This document shows, one piece after another, positions 1 to 10,502 of a DNA stretch of 64,000 nt (its first letter is position 1; every line of letters begins with the position of its first letter). The notes beneath the pieces are model-generated. The model searched no databases. It worked only from the letters and a program-made list of their open reading frames with translations, and had not been told where the DNA came from. Source of the stretch: Henricia sp. BOLD:AAB3569 (Eukaryota > Echinodermata > Asteroidea > Spinulosida > Echinasteridae); NCBI GenBank assembly GCA_037783545.1, contig JBBELK010000329.1, forward strand, positions 5,160,501 through 5,224,500, read 5' to 3'. Both the position numbers and the translations under genes were made by a program.

Positions 1-444
1 GGGAAAAAAAGTACATCGCACTCGCACCAACACCGCATGCATGTGGTGCATGTACTGTAACGAACTCTGGATTCAGCTGAATACCGTGTACACGTACGTA
101 TTGATAAAGTGTTGGCTGTACGCAAAGCTTGAACATTATTCCGTTCATTTCGCAAACTCCAGAACCGCAATGCGTTTGCGAACATCCCCCTGTTGCGGAC
201 TCGCATAGACGTGCTGATACATGTGGAGTATACTGTAATCCAGTGGGAGTGTGTGGTGTGTGGAATAGCGTGCACGTGCTGCTTTTCTTCGAAGCTTCGG
301 GAGCTAAACACAAGTGCAGCGTGTATGACTACTTTTTCTTACAAAATAAATAAACGCAAATTCCTTAATTTTTAAGTTTTAAAAATATATCTGTGATTGC
401 AATAAATGTGTATTGATCAGCGATGCCTCTTAAGGATCGCATGA

Positions 445-765
445 AACGCTCCAAGCAACTGGAACTGGACAGATCGGCCTGCAGTAAATGCAGAAATTAA
501 AGCTGGAATCGTTCCTGATCGGCTCTGGGCGAGTTCAAAAATCCGCTCAAATTTTATCGAAATTGGCCGTGGTCATCAACATGTACGTCATGTATTTATG
601 AAAAATAATTTATTTTATAAATTTGACATCCGACCTGAGCAGATTCTGTCATTTGTGGACTATGTGAAAGGATTACCGTCCCGTAGCCTACGTGATTTTA
701 CCTGTTGGTCGGTGGGTTTTCTCTCCGTACATGCCGTATCCGGCCGGCGCCCTGTTTCGTTTTGA
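445..765 (+). other. Open frame without start, unrecognised
   Basis: A 107-codon stretch free of stops runs from just after a TGA at 442-444 to a TGA at 763-765. Its only internal ATG of note is at 598. The middle part reads like ordinary protein (for example EQILSFVDYVKGL), but I recognise no family. I see no convincing splice acceptor or promoter. It could be a decayed transposon fragment, an exon of an unknown plus-strand gene, or chance. The rest of 1-1320 shows nothing recognisable apart from a short GC-rich patch (about 740-860) with a repeated GGACGAGTTGTC motif. Confidence 0.12.
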
Positions 766-1327
766 GTCGGACGAGTTGTCTCGGCGGACGAGTTGTCTTG
801 GGCGAACGTTTTGGGGACCGGCTATCCCGGGCACAGGTTGTCCCGGAGACGAGTTTCACGCAATATTTGGATTGTTTTCTGGTTTTTTTTATTCTGTTTA
901 GTCCTAGGCCTATCTGAATTTTTGCTTTTCTAAAGTGAGGAAACGGTAGCTAATTTACTTAACTTACTAGGCCAATTTTTAAAAAATTATTTTGGCCTAA
1001 TTTATTTATTTTTTTGGTGGTTATTAAATCGCAGTTGTGATTGGTCAATGACAAACATTAAAATGTGACTGTGTGTGTCACTGTTTGTCTCTCAACTCTG
1101 GGTTTTTTTTTTGCAAACTAATGGAATTGTCAGAGGTGGTATAAAAAAAAACGGTTTCATAATTAAACTCTTTAAATTGAGTAAGAAAAAGTTGAACTAT
1201 ACTGGTGAATGTTGTGTTCCTTTTCTTGAGTATGTGTTTATTAAAGGCATAGACACCTTTGGTTGTCATTTTGAGTAACTACAAATAGTGTCCAGGGCCT
1301 TTAAACTTGCGTTTTGTTAGCGAGAGC

Positions 1328-1418
1328 AAATCACTCTCCTTAATTCATTCTTTTGATTTAGGGAGAGCGATTTTAAAATCACTCTCCTTAATTCACCTTT
1401 TGATTTAAGGAGAGCGAT
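1328..1418. repeat. Two tandem copies of a short foldback unit
   Basis: A unit of about 45 bp occurs twice (1328-1374 and 1376-1418). Each unit starts with ATCACTCTCCTTAATTC and ends with the near inverse GATTTAAGGAGAGCGAT, so each can fold on itself. Confidence 0.7.
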
Positions 1419-1458
1419 GCACAGCTCTCCTCAGATTTATTAAAATGAAGGCCTGGAC

Positions 1459-1670
1459 CACGTGACTTTTCGGAACCAGAATTTGGTTCCGAAAAGTCAC
1501 GTGACCTTGAATTTTTCAAAAGTGCTCAAAAACGGCCAAATTTGACGGCGTCTTTTCAGGATATATTTGATCTACTCTCGGAAGCGCTTCAGAATAATGT
1601 ATGGGTCTATTTCGAGCCCAAAATAGCCCAACAAAGAAGGTGTGTTCCTTTAATATGGAGAGGCAGGCCC
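1459..1670. repeat. Dispersed repeat headed by a 20-bp perfect palindrome
   Basis: Positions 1459-1478 and 1484-1503 are perfect inverted repeats (CACGTGACTTTTCGGAACCA and its complement) with a 5-base loop. The sequence that follows (AATGCTCAAAAACGGCCAAA, later TTTCGAGCCCAAAATAGCCC) recurs at 16556-16715 and 57885-58073, so this is one copy of a dispersed family. The other two copies lack the second palindrome arm. Confidence 0.7.
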
Positions 1671-1864
1671 TTCAGAAATTATTGGTAAAAACCTAGTCAA
1701 AATTTAATTGTGAGGTTTGAAAATCGGTGATGACAGTGGATTTTCCTTTCTGGGCAAATGCTGGGTATTTTTCTCAATATTTGCGCCAAATTTCTTGGGT
1801 CCAAAATACAAATAGACCTGAATTCCGGCAATTAAAACAAGCAAACATTTGCAACATCTGTATG

Positions 1865-2102
1865 CAGGCCTTGACATTAACCGAGGCCACCGAGACCAAT
1901 GGCCTCATGCCCTGCTGAGTTGGCCCTGATGCCCCTTCGAGATATACACTTTCCGAGGCCAACTTGGCCAGCATGCCCTATACCAGGCCTTGACATTAAC
2001 TAAGGCCACTGAGACCAATGGCCTCATGCCCTGCTGAGTTGGCCCCGATGCCCCTTCGAGATATACACTTTCCGAGGCCAACTTGGCCAGCATGCCCTAT
2101 CC
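1865..2102 (+). repeat. 119-bp tandem duplication
   Basis: Two head-to-tail copies of a 119-bp unit beginning CAGGCCTTGACATTAAC (1865-1983 and 1984-2102) differ at only a handful of positions, which indicates a recent duplication. Translations here in several frames are repeats of each other and do not look like a gene. Confidence 0.9.
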
Positions 2103-2314
2103 TCTTAAATTTCACAAGGCTCGCATGTACACTAATAACTAGTACACATTTGAAGCAAATTGGCCGTTGTACCCCTTCAGTTAGCCTCAGTGTCCTTTGA
2201 AATTTGGACAAAATAACGTTTTCATAATGTCAAGGCCCGTGTATGTAGATATTTTACAATGTGAATGCACCAGAGAGTTAAATTTAGTTGCAGAAATTTT
2301 GAAAAATTCCTTAC

Positions 2315-5041
2315 CTCTATAAGAGCGTGAATGTTGCTTTCGTGAATGCACACACCAAGAAGCCTGTAATAAGAAAACAAAGGAAAGTCTTAAAGCGTGT
2401 TTCTAATAAACACGATTACCATTTCGGAAACACTTCGGTACCGTTATCAATCCAGAAGCAACAGCCATAAATGGTTATTTGCCGATGCGAGCAGCGCCAA
2501 TTTGAAAACTCCTCGAAGAACGTTTTTGCCAATCGCAACAGTATTTTTGCAGTAGAAACAGAGATAATGCATTTTTAACGTTGCGCGCCATTTCAACTCG
2601 CGCGCATAGCATGTCACGTACTGGTACTTTGTCTGCCGTAGAAACAGCCGAGATAACGGTTAAAAGCATTGCCTAAAGTGTTGCCAAAAAAAATAGTTTG
2701 CTCCCGTTTTGAATTGTTTATTGTGTGCATCACAATGACTCGCATTGCGCGATCAAGAAATTGTGCAACGTGGACAGTGATTCTCAACGGTAGACTACAT
2801 GCGCTATTACGCTCGCACGGTAGCGCAGATGCACTGATCGTACGTACCCGACACTTACTATGGGGAACAAGACAAAGATGGACACACCGTGATAAAAGTC
2901 TATGTATAGTCACAGGGGCAGTTGACTCGGAGTGTTGCAAAGTATGATCTTTTGGTGAGAAGATTCATACAATGAATGTAGAAATGACTCTCAAGAGTCA
3001 GTATGTGTGGTGCTTGAAGTACAAACATTTGCTTACATGTACATGTAGCACAGGATTTGTTTGCTTTATTTTGCAAAAGTGGATTGCCAGCCAAAATCGT
3101 AAGTGATGTGTATTGAAAGGTATTCTCCTACTCTTGCGAAGAACACAAGTTGGCGTATAACTTTGGCTTGTAATCCATTTTATAAAGCAAATAAATCATG
3201 TGCTAAGCAAATTGTTGTGCTTAGCAGCGCCATGAAATTGGACACAGGTCTTAACATTTGCCTTTTAAAAAAAAATATATTTTTTGCCAAAAATAATCCT
3301 GGCGTCAACTGGGTAAACAGTTATTTGCCAAAGCAGTAAACAGTTTGGTGGCAGATAATCCTTAAAGGCACAGGCTCGTCAGCAATGCGCGTCTGCCAAA
3401 TTCGTGCTCGAAACACGCAGCTCCATGCCTTTGCTATGGAGCTGCGTATTGCGTGGCACACATTTGGCGGGCGCGCATTGCTGACGAGCCTGTGCCTTTA
3501 AAGGGCCCCTTATTTAGGATTTTTATCAATGAAATCTATGCTTTAAAACCACTCTACTCAGTTAAAGTCATAAAAATCCTATTTGGAGCTTGCTTTGGGG
3601 GTTAAAACGAGGGTTTTTAGTTTTTATGCTAATGCAAATATGCATATTCATGACCAAGGTCACGATGTCACAAGAGCACAGACAGGAAAATCACATACAA
3701 TTGTGCACAAACGATTCCACTTTTTTCTCAATTTTCCTGAAACTTTTGTAATCCATGGCTGTTTGAGTTTGATTTACATGTTGCCTGCTGTAAGCCATGA
3801 TAAAACTGGGGGTAGAAACTGCAGCAATTTGCCACAAGTCCAACTTGAAGTCTTATGTTTTTTCTTAACTTTTCCCTTCTGTCTTCCTTATGTGATGCAC
3901 TCAAAACAGCGCCCTCTGTCTGTGATTTATTGCAATGAAATCTTCAAAGCTGCAAAAGGCCACCTTTTATTGATTTTACATCTAAACGAACAATAGTATG
4001 TCTTGCTGAACAAGTAATCCGTCATTATGAAGCAAAGCTTAGGCACAAAGTTATTTAGGATGTCACAGGCCCTTTAAAGTGATTAGCAACTAATCTCACC
4101 TTATGATATTGGGATGCTGTAGTTTCTTAAGGAGGTTTATTTCCTGGATAATGCTGGCAATGCTGGATTCATTATTGTTCATCTTTAACACAAGAACCTG
4201 GCCTGTTATCTTGTGCCGCACCTGTCAATCAAATTTGAACGGACCAATCAGAGTAGATGTCAAGTAAATACCAAAAACAACAAACAACGACCACACGACA
4301 TTGATTAACTAGTCTTCGTTGAACAGAGCAATTTCCTTAATGTGTACAGAAGAGTGTTTTTTGTTCTTTGTATTTAAGAAAGGTGCAATCTGCAAAAGAA
4401 GTGATTTTCCTGTGTTTCTCATATCACTAGGAAATTAAAACACCATCCACACAAGCACATTATCTATCTATGTCTTTAAAAATACTAAGCCCTGTCGAAC
4501 CGTGAAAATGTTGACAACTTTGGAAGGCCACTGAGGGAAAATATTTTATTTATAAATTATTATTACATTGTACCTTATAAACATCTGAGAAGAAACCACT
4601 GCCAATTTTTTCCCTTTCGAAATCGTCCAATCGGGCAACATTAGACAACAGCGTCTTCATCGCGACAACGGACGACCCCGGGCTCAGGGGCCCCAACGCA
4701 TCAATGGACGTTCGCGAATTAGTCCGGTTCCGGCCATCACACCAGACCTGTCCCTGCCCGTCGCAGTGCGTGACACCCACGGTATCGTGGCGTGGAAAAT
4801 TGAGTCTTGCCGGCAGTGAATGGTTAATAACAGTCGGGCTGGAAGGCCGGAGATGGTCCTCGGGTTTTGGGGGCTCGTGGTTTAACGCATCGTGGGTACA
4901 GTTTGAGGGCGTGCTTTGGGCATCGCCTCGTCCGTCGACTGGCGGCTCGTGGATCCGTCTGGTACCCTGAATGCCGCAAGAGGCCTCCCCTAGTTTGAGA
5001 GAAATTGACATTGGCGGTATGGGCCTTTCTTTCCGTGACAT
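2315..5041 (-). CDS. TESK: TESK-like dual-specificity kinase, 5' exons (partial)
   Basis: Three coding exons of a protein kinase. Exon 1 (5041-4574) starts at ATG 5041-5039, has an in-frame TAG a short way upstream, and encodes a Ser/Pro-rich head followed by LDDFEREKIGSGFFSDVYK, which carries the glycine-rich loop. Exon 2 (4221-4100) holds the ATP-binding lysine (VLVLKM) and helix C (IIQEINLLKKLQHPNII). Exon 3 (2363-2315) reads LLGVCIHESNIHALIE. Donors are GTACAA, GTGAGA and GTAAGG, and the phases (0, 2, 0) join without breaking the frame. The EKIGSGFF loop, the VLKM lysine motif and GVCIHES...HAL match TESK1/TESK2 better than LIMK. TESK kinases phosphorylate cofilin and act on actin downstream of integrins (family knowledge). 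The catalytic loop and C-terminal tail lie left of base 1. Intron 2 carries several MITEs. Confidence 0.85.
3080..3245. mobile_element. Partial MITE of the GGGCCAATTTCAT family
   Basis: Contains the internal motifs GATTGCCAGCCAAAATCGTA and GTGCTTAGCAGCGCCATGAA, which are shared with the copies at 10240, 16741, 31649 and 37842. One end is eroded. It lies in TESK intron 2. Confidence 0.55.
3366..3497. mobile_element. TTAA-flanked hairpin MITE, family 1, copy 1
   Basis: An almost perfect hairpin of 132 bp. It starts AGGCACAGGCTCGTCAGCAA and ends with the inverse, and is flanked by TTAA on both sides (3362-3365 and 3498-3501). The right TTAA is shared with the next element, so two MITEs abut. 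Confidence 0.85.
3502..4073. mobile_element. TTAA-flanked MITE with AGGGCC termini
   Basis: Starts AGGGCCCCTTATTTAGGA and ends with the near inverse TTATTTAGGATGTCACAGGCCCT, and is bounded by TTAA at 3498-3501 and 4074-4077. A 137-codon frame inside it (3583-3996) has no family resemblance and is treated as chance. It lies in TESK intron 2. Confidence 0.65.
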
Positions 5042-5337
5042 TATTGCAGGGGGCTTTCTACTCCCACACTGGCCGAACAGACTCCTTTTGTATGTCTAGT
5101 GTCATTCAACTGTGCTATGCACTCACACTCATCCATCTCTCTATAATACAAAACAAAACAACAAGAACTTGGTCAATAACTTTGGCTTACATTAATATTT
5201 CCTACTTCCTACATGTATTTCCTAATGCGCTATCGGGCACCGCGAACCACATCACTGCACCACACTAATTGTTCAATATGCAAAATAAATTGTTAAGCAT
5301 CCAACAGTAATATGCTAAAAATAGGACAATTTACAGA

Positions 5338-5578
5338 GCATTTACACTCAATTCGGCTTTCCTGGGTCAGACCTGGATATGATACAGCATTTTTCACAAA
5401 GGCGAGTTGAAGCAGAATTGACAGCAAGTGTGAACGCAACCCAAATAGAGAAAAGGTGGATCGGACCTGGATTTTATTTGCCTTTTAAAAAATTAATCCA
5501 CCTTTTCGGTAGGGTTGAACCCAACAATTCTTCAATTGTCAAACTGGCAGCAAATTTTTGTGTAAACGCTACCTAAAT
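5338..5578. repeat. Dispersed repeat with TTTACACTCRATTCGG ends
   Basis: Begins CATTTACACTCAATTCGGC and ends GTGTAAACGCTACCTAAATACAG. Related copies lie at 8993-9202, 9330-9490 and 44043-44450, sharing GTAGGGTTGAACCC and the terminal (A)GTGTAAACG motif. The inverted ends suggest a degenerate MITE. Confidence 0.6.
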
Positions 5579-5724
5579 ACAGATTCAATAATTCGGGTGT
5601 TTATTCAACCAACGAATCAAGCGTCAGTGCCACAACGCAAGACTCTGTACATGTACATGTACAGTGTATGCGCAGAATGCACATGGTAATTTTTGTGGTT
5701 TGTAAGGCAAGTTGAATTAGTTAA

Positions 5725-5857
5725 AAGCACAGGCTCGTCAGCAATGCGTGCACACCAAATTCGTGCCATGAAATACGCAGCTCCATACCTTTGCTATGGA
5801 GCTGCGTAATTCGTGGAACGAATTTGGCGCGCACGCATTGCTGACGAGCCTGTGCCT
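5725..5857. mobile_element. TTAA-flanked hairpin MITE, family 1, copy 2
   Basis: A 133-bp hairpin (AAGCACAGGCTCGTCAGCAA and its inverse) between TTAA at 5721-5724 and 5858-5861. The following 5880-6330 is AT-rich and shows nothing I can identify. Confidence 0.85.
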
Positions 5858-6378
5858 TTAAACTAGTGTAAACCTAGAAAGTTTTCAGATTCAATGTAGT
5901 GATAAAAATGTTAGGTCCATAAACACACAATCACTAGAAGTAATTATTTAATACATGTACAGTATGTCTCAGCCAAACATGTTGGCAAATTGCCAGCTTC
6001 GCCATCTGTCACATAGTTCTTTACAGCTCATTTGTTTTGTTTCTGGTGGTGTATTTCCGTGATTGCATACCCACAGAAAATACAGAATGTAAATCACAAC
6101 CCAGTAAACGGTTTTCACCACAATTTAAGCGAACAATCAGCGGATTTCACTGAGCAACGAAGTGTGACCTGTGCGAGCATTGCAGAATGTGTGATATCAT
6201 TACTAGTCTAAAATTTACCGTGTCAAAACGAACACATGCATTAAATTGAAATTCTGAATAATTTATTTGTGAAAAGGGCAAATGAACTTGCTCAAAAACA
6301 TCTGCGGCAGACGGTATTAAAAGTGGTTTAGTCGTGCGACTTTTTAAAAAAAACGGTATTTTTTTAGTTTATGTCCCA

Positions 6379-6822
6379 ATGCATAGTTCCGAGATTGCCC
6401 AGTTAACCCCGCCCCCTTGGATATTGTTGCTATGTGCTCACAAGCCATCGCAAAAAAAATGGCGAGACTACGTACAAAGCAACGGGACTCGGCATGGAAA
6501 GCACAGATTCATTGGAGAAAACCCAACGGTATTTATGTTTTGAGGTCGACAGTTACCGTAGCACACACTGAGCGAAGGGCTAGTAATGCAGGGATGACAT
6601 ATCTTTCATAAAAATGCGCTTTCCTACCTTTGAACAGCGAATCGCCCGACATTGAAACCAAAATTCACCCGGTCACTGGCGCATACAACATACAAACTGT
6701 ATGGGCAGAACATCGCGGATTGTTTGTGATGATTGCATCACTTTGACCTTTGTGGGCGCCGTCTGCTAGCTCTGTTGTGATTGGTCGCGGGTTCGGCTTG
6801 ATTGACAGGTCGGAACTATGCA
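6379..6822 (+). mobile_element. MITE with GCATAGTTCCGA termini, copy 1
   Basis: A roughly 444-bp element ending in ATGCATAGTTCCGA and its inverse GGTCGGAACTATGCAT. It is highly similar to 26482-26910 and to the inverted copy at 54036-54462. Short frames inside occur in equivalent places in the copies but are broken differently, so there is no gene. Confidence 0.85.
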
Positions 6823-6854
6823 TTGAATTTAAGGAAAATTATTATTGGAATCGA

Positions 6855-7162
6855 TAGCTTGGACGATTTTAGAATAGGAATACTTAAATGCATTTCTGTC
6901 GCAAATGTTTCGTTTTCGAGAAAAATCACGGGAAAAATATTGCATATGATTGCACGCAAAGCGGCCGGCCAGAAACCAAACGGATCATCAAGCGCACGCC
7001 CTCTTTCTTCGTGCGCTTCACGCACTGCTCGGCCGGCAGCAGTTTCTCACACTTTTGTATGGAGGCTGGTGTGACAAAAACACAGAATTTTCATGGAAAC
7101 GCAACATTTGCGACGGAAATGCCAATGGAAAAGGTATTCTAAAATCGTCCAAGCGTTGGTAG
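6855..7162. mobile_element. MITE with CTTGGACGATTTTAGAATA termini
   Basis: AGCTTGGACGATTTTAGAATA near 6858 is matched by its inverse TATTCTAAAATCGTCCAAGC at 7135-7155. The arms also share GGAATAC and CGCAAATGTT motifs. The interior is GC-rich (around GCGGCCGGCC). Single copy in the window. Confidence 0.65.
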
Positions 7163-7329
7163 CAATGGTAACAAACACCACATGAATTTATTTCTGTCCA
7201 AGATGGCATTTTCTGTACGCAATTAACAATTGAAGGTGATTTTTAAAGAATGCACACACATATTTTTATTACTCGTTTAACATGAAAACCATTCATGGAC
7301 TTTGAAAGTTTTCTGAAGCATTGATGCAT

Positions 7330-7622
7330 CTACGTGCAGTGTTGTAGTCAAGTCACCAATATCGAGTCCGAGTCTCGAGTCACTAGCCTCAAGTCCGAGT
7401 CACGAGTCACTTTCCTCGAGTCCAAATCACGACTCACTTATTCGGCAAATTAATGAAACTGAATCTGCTATAATTTTGTTCACTCCAATATATGTGAAAT
7501 GATGACGTAATCATGCGCTCCTTGCCGGCCTGGTGGAGCAGTGTACATATTCACGCATCGGACCGCATTTTATCCCCAAGAATCCGAGTTGAGTCAGAGT
7601 CACGAAAATTGTCCTACAACAC
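7330..7622. mobile_element. Foldback element rich in GAGTCNGAGTC
   Basis: Bounded by CAGTGTTGTAGTCAAGTCAC and the near inverse ACGAAAATTGTCCTACAACACTG. The interior near both ends repeats CGAGTCCGAGTC. It resembles the larger pentamer-rich elements at 32838-33370 and 39688-40205 in general design. Confidence 0.6.
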
Positions 7623-7650
7623 TGTCTACATGTACATGTAGCTGAAAATT

Positions 7651-8014
7651 TTGCAGGCTATTTTACCAACATTCTTCTTTACAAACATAAAGGCTTATAT
7701 TCCAGGAATCTTCATGTTGCACGATTGTTTGGATTGGTCGCCGATGGTGACCATCGTTTGGTCAGATATCCTCCCCCGCGTTTTCTATTTGGGTGCTTAC
7801 TCCCAGTCTGCATTAGAACGAAAACGTCGCACCATCAATCGCTGGGCACGATCGCAATGAGCCAAATTACCGCGAGCCTTCCGTCTCCATCATCCTCAGT
7901 TTATCTGGTCTGACTTTTCTTGGTATCAATATGATGGGGTTCACATCTTACCTCAACTCGGCACCAGTATTTTTAATTCTAACATACAACAGTTTATATC
8001 GGCACACATCTCTA
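7651..8014 (+). pseudogene. Relic of SGNH-hydrolase-like ORF of a YR retrotransposon
   Basis: One frame with a single in-frame stop (TGA, 7858-7860) reads VTIVWSDILPR, then ERKRRTINRWA, then after the stop FIWSDFSWYQYDGVHILP and a Gly/Ile-rich end. The WSDILPR block and the YDGVH block, with a candidate Asp/His pair, are the arrangement I know from SGNH-hydrolase-like proteins carried by Ngaro/DIRS-type tyrosine-recombinase retrotransposons. No recombinase, RT or RNase H is seen nearby, so this is an isolated fragment. A captured host hydrolase domain is the alternative. Confidence 0.5.
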
Positions 8015-8306
8015 GTTAAGTTCTTTCAATGTTTCTGGTTGTCTTTCTCTATGCGCGTGTGGCAATTCTGTCGGATACAGGCAGCCAGCAACCAAATTGT
8101 CTTCATTGTCGGACACAGAATTATGTTCATGCTGGTTTATATTAATAATTATGTTGTGAAAGTAAATGTCATAGCGCCCAAATGTGTCGGAAGGCTATTT
8201 TCCTGGTCTAAAGTACCCAGGCTGGAAGCTATTCAGTGTACAATATTTTGTGAAGATAGACAAATTCTTTCATACATGTTTGTGCGTGCCTCTTCGGCTT
8301 TGGGCT

Positions 8307-8425
8307 TGGTGTTGCCCATTTTCTGGTCGGGCCCGGTGTTGCCCATTTTCTGGTCGGGCCCGGTGTTGCCCATTTTCTGGTCGGCCCCGGTGTTGCCCAA
8401 TTACTGGTCGGGCCTGGTGTTACTT
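8307..8425 (+). repeat. 27-bp minisatellite, about 4.5 units
   Basis: Tandem units of GGTGTTGCCCATTTTCTGGTCGGGCCC-type sequence (27 bp, first three nearly identical, the last degenerate). Because the unit length is a multiple of three, a 176-codon frame spanning 7931-8461 shows a 9-residue repeat (PVLPIFWSG). No homology was recognised in the rest of that frame. 8426-8990 holds nothing I can identify. Confidence 0.9.
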
Positions 8426-8992
8426 GGTAATATATTAATCAACGAGACCGGTATGCCCTAATATCTGGTATCCGGAATAAAGCAATCTTATTTGGCTGTG
8501 GTGTGTACCCAACAATTTGTCTCCGATGTCCTTCTTTCTGAGTTTGAATATAATGGCAGTATATCTATGCATGTGGCCAAATGTTGTGTTGGCAAAGGTC
8601 GTGTACACACCTCTGCTTGGTGTACAAAGACCAAAGATCGTGCCCTGCCCAATTATTGATGGCCTATCTAGGACTTGTTGAACTACATTTAGCTCGTGGG
8701 CCACAAATAAAACAAGTCAAAAGTAATTTAACTCGGGTTTTAGAACTCAGCATGTTTATACCGTAGTCTTACACAGTGTGTACTTACGTATGATAGAGTA
8801 GTATCTCTCAAATTTGAATGCTTGTAGTGTAATACCGAATATACCAGTACTTGTGGTTTACTATGTAAGACAAAACGACCACAAACGTTGATGGGTGCTA
8901 GCAACTACAAATAAATTTGCAACCTTTAACCCACTATCACAACTATGTATGGCAATTGAAACTTAAAGGCCGTCCACACAGTACACATGTAG

Positions 8993-9202
8993 GCTCGTTT
9001 ACACTCGATTCGCCTTTGCTGAATCGAACTCCGCAATTTCCAAAAAAGCAAGTTGAAGCCGGGTACGCACTAAGTGTAAACACAAAAGGGTCTGATTCGC
9101 CTTTTTCAAGTCATCTTTTGGGTAGGGTTGAACCACGCGATTGCAGGGTTGAACCCGGCACATGTCGAGATCGCTTGTACATACGTGTAAACGCTACCTG
9201 AA
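8993..9202. repeat. Dispersed repeat, TTTACACTCGATTCGCC family
   Basis: Begins TCGTTTACACTCGATTCGCC, contains GGGTAGGGTTGAACC, and ends GTGTAAACGCTACCTGAA. Same family as 5338-5578. Confidence 0.6.
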
Positions 9203-9329
9203 CATGCTGAATACAGATTCGGTATTTTGAGTGTCCTTGGGGTTGCCCGCTGTGTGGTACATTGTATATTTATTTGACCAATCTAGCATCAGTTCTGCAA
9301 CACCTAACAGCTCACGCATGCACTGTGGT

Positions 9330-9490
9330 CACAATTAGTGGTGACTTTTGCAGTTTCTGAAGGTGGGTTGAAGCCGGATCGAGGTGTAGTGTAAACGTGG
9401 CAAATGTTTAGTTTTACGGTCACAATAAAAATGCTGGGTCTGTATCCACCTTTGTCAGTTTGAGTGTGAACACGGTGTAAGTACGCACGA
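9330..9490. repeat. Dispersed repeat, related to 44043-44450
   Basis: Shares TTTTGCAGTTTCTGAAGG-like and GTAAACGTGGCAAATGTTTA/CAATAAAAATGC sequence with the inverse of the start of 44043-44450. 9500-10239 shows no recognisable gene or repeat. Confidence 0.45.
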
Positions 9491-10239
9491 AATGCCGACT
9501 TTTTGCAGTGACCCAAACTAAACAAGCCTTTAAGAAAAACCAGTTAGTGCACAAGATAACCATTCACGCACGTGCGCAGCGCCCTCTGTCGTTGCACTTA
9601 CGCACGGACCGCTCACTCCGTAATTTTTTGCATTATTTTATGCAGTAATTTTATCATTTATTTATCTCAGAAATGCAACATATCCGATAGAAGTGCAAGT
9701 GGGAAGTATGTCTTAAAATTGGATGATCTGTTGATTCCAGGAGGTAATTTCATTCAAATCTTTGTTCAATGTAATATATACGGGAAAACATTTTTTTTCA
9801 ATATTTCTACCTTGTGCTGGAAGCCAGTAATGACTAAATTGTGCATAAAGAGTGCACAAAGTTTCCCAACACATAAGGTATTAAGTACATGTTCTCGCCG
9901 CATTCGCACAATTTGCGGTTGCTAGGCAAGTCCTTGCGCGTGAATGAAATTGCGTGGCGCGCACTTATCCAAAGTTGACGATACCGACAGTCTTCCCTGG
10001 AATATAACATTAGTTCTTGTTTAAAATCCCAGCATATTTTCGTCAAATTTGATGTAGGCCTACATGGTTTTTAAACCTTCCGTTCCTGTAAATGAAGACG
10101 CCAAGGACATATAGACATAAATTCGACGTCCATTAAAAGGTAAAATAGCTCAAAGAATTATGTGCAAGTTTCAATCACCTATTTAGAGACATCGTAACCT
10201 GCACGTCACTCGTAATGCAATGAAGTCGATGTCCAACCT

Positions 10240-10502
10240 GGGCCCAATTTCATGGAACCTGTTAGCACAAAAATTTGTTTAGCACAGAATTTCTTTGGCT
10301 TTGCTCTACAGGTGTAAGTGTAAAATGGGTTACCAGCCAAAATTGTATGTCAAATTGTATTTTTAGGAACAGGACCAAAATATCAGTAAATACACATCAC
10401 ATACGATTTTGGCTGGCAACCCAGTTTTGTAAAATAAAGCAAAGAAATTCTGTGCTAAACAAATTGTTGTGCTAACAGGTTCCATTAAAAATTGGGCCCT
10501 GG
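10240..10502. mobile_element. MITE with GGGCCCAATTTCATGG termini
   Basis: A foldback element. GGGCCCAATTTCATGGAACC at the left is the inverse of GGTTCCATTAAAAATTGGGCCC at the right, and inner arms carry GTTTAGCACAGAATTTCTTTG and its inverse. Family members lie at 16741-16978, 31649-31871 and 37842-38086. 10503-11584 has no recognisable gene; it contains one imperfect inverted repeat (TTTTCCAAATCTCG, about 11280/11360). Confidence 0.8.

Noticed and set aside
3583..3996. 137-codon plus-strand open frame
   Set aside because: It lies entirely inside a TTAA-flanked MITE, has no recognisable motif and crosses no coding homology.
4704..4970. 88-codon plus-strand open frame
   Set aside because: It is the antisense shadow of TESK exon 1, where GC-rich coding sequence keeps the opposite strand open.
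9572..9925. 117-codon plus-strand open frame
   Set aside because: Composition and codon pattern look like AT-rich noncoding DNA, and no motif was recognised.
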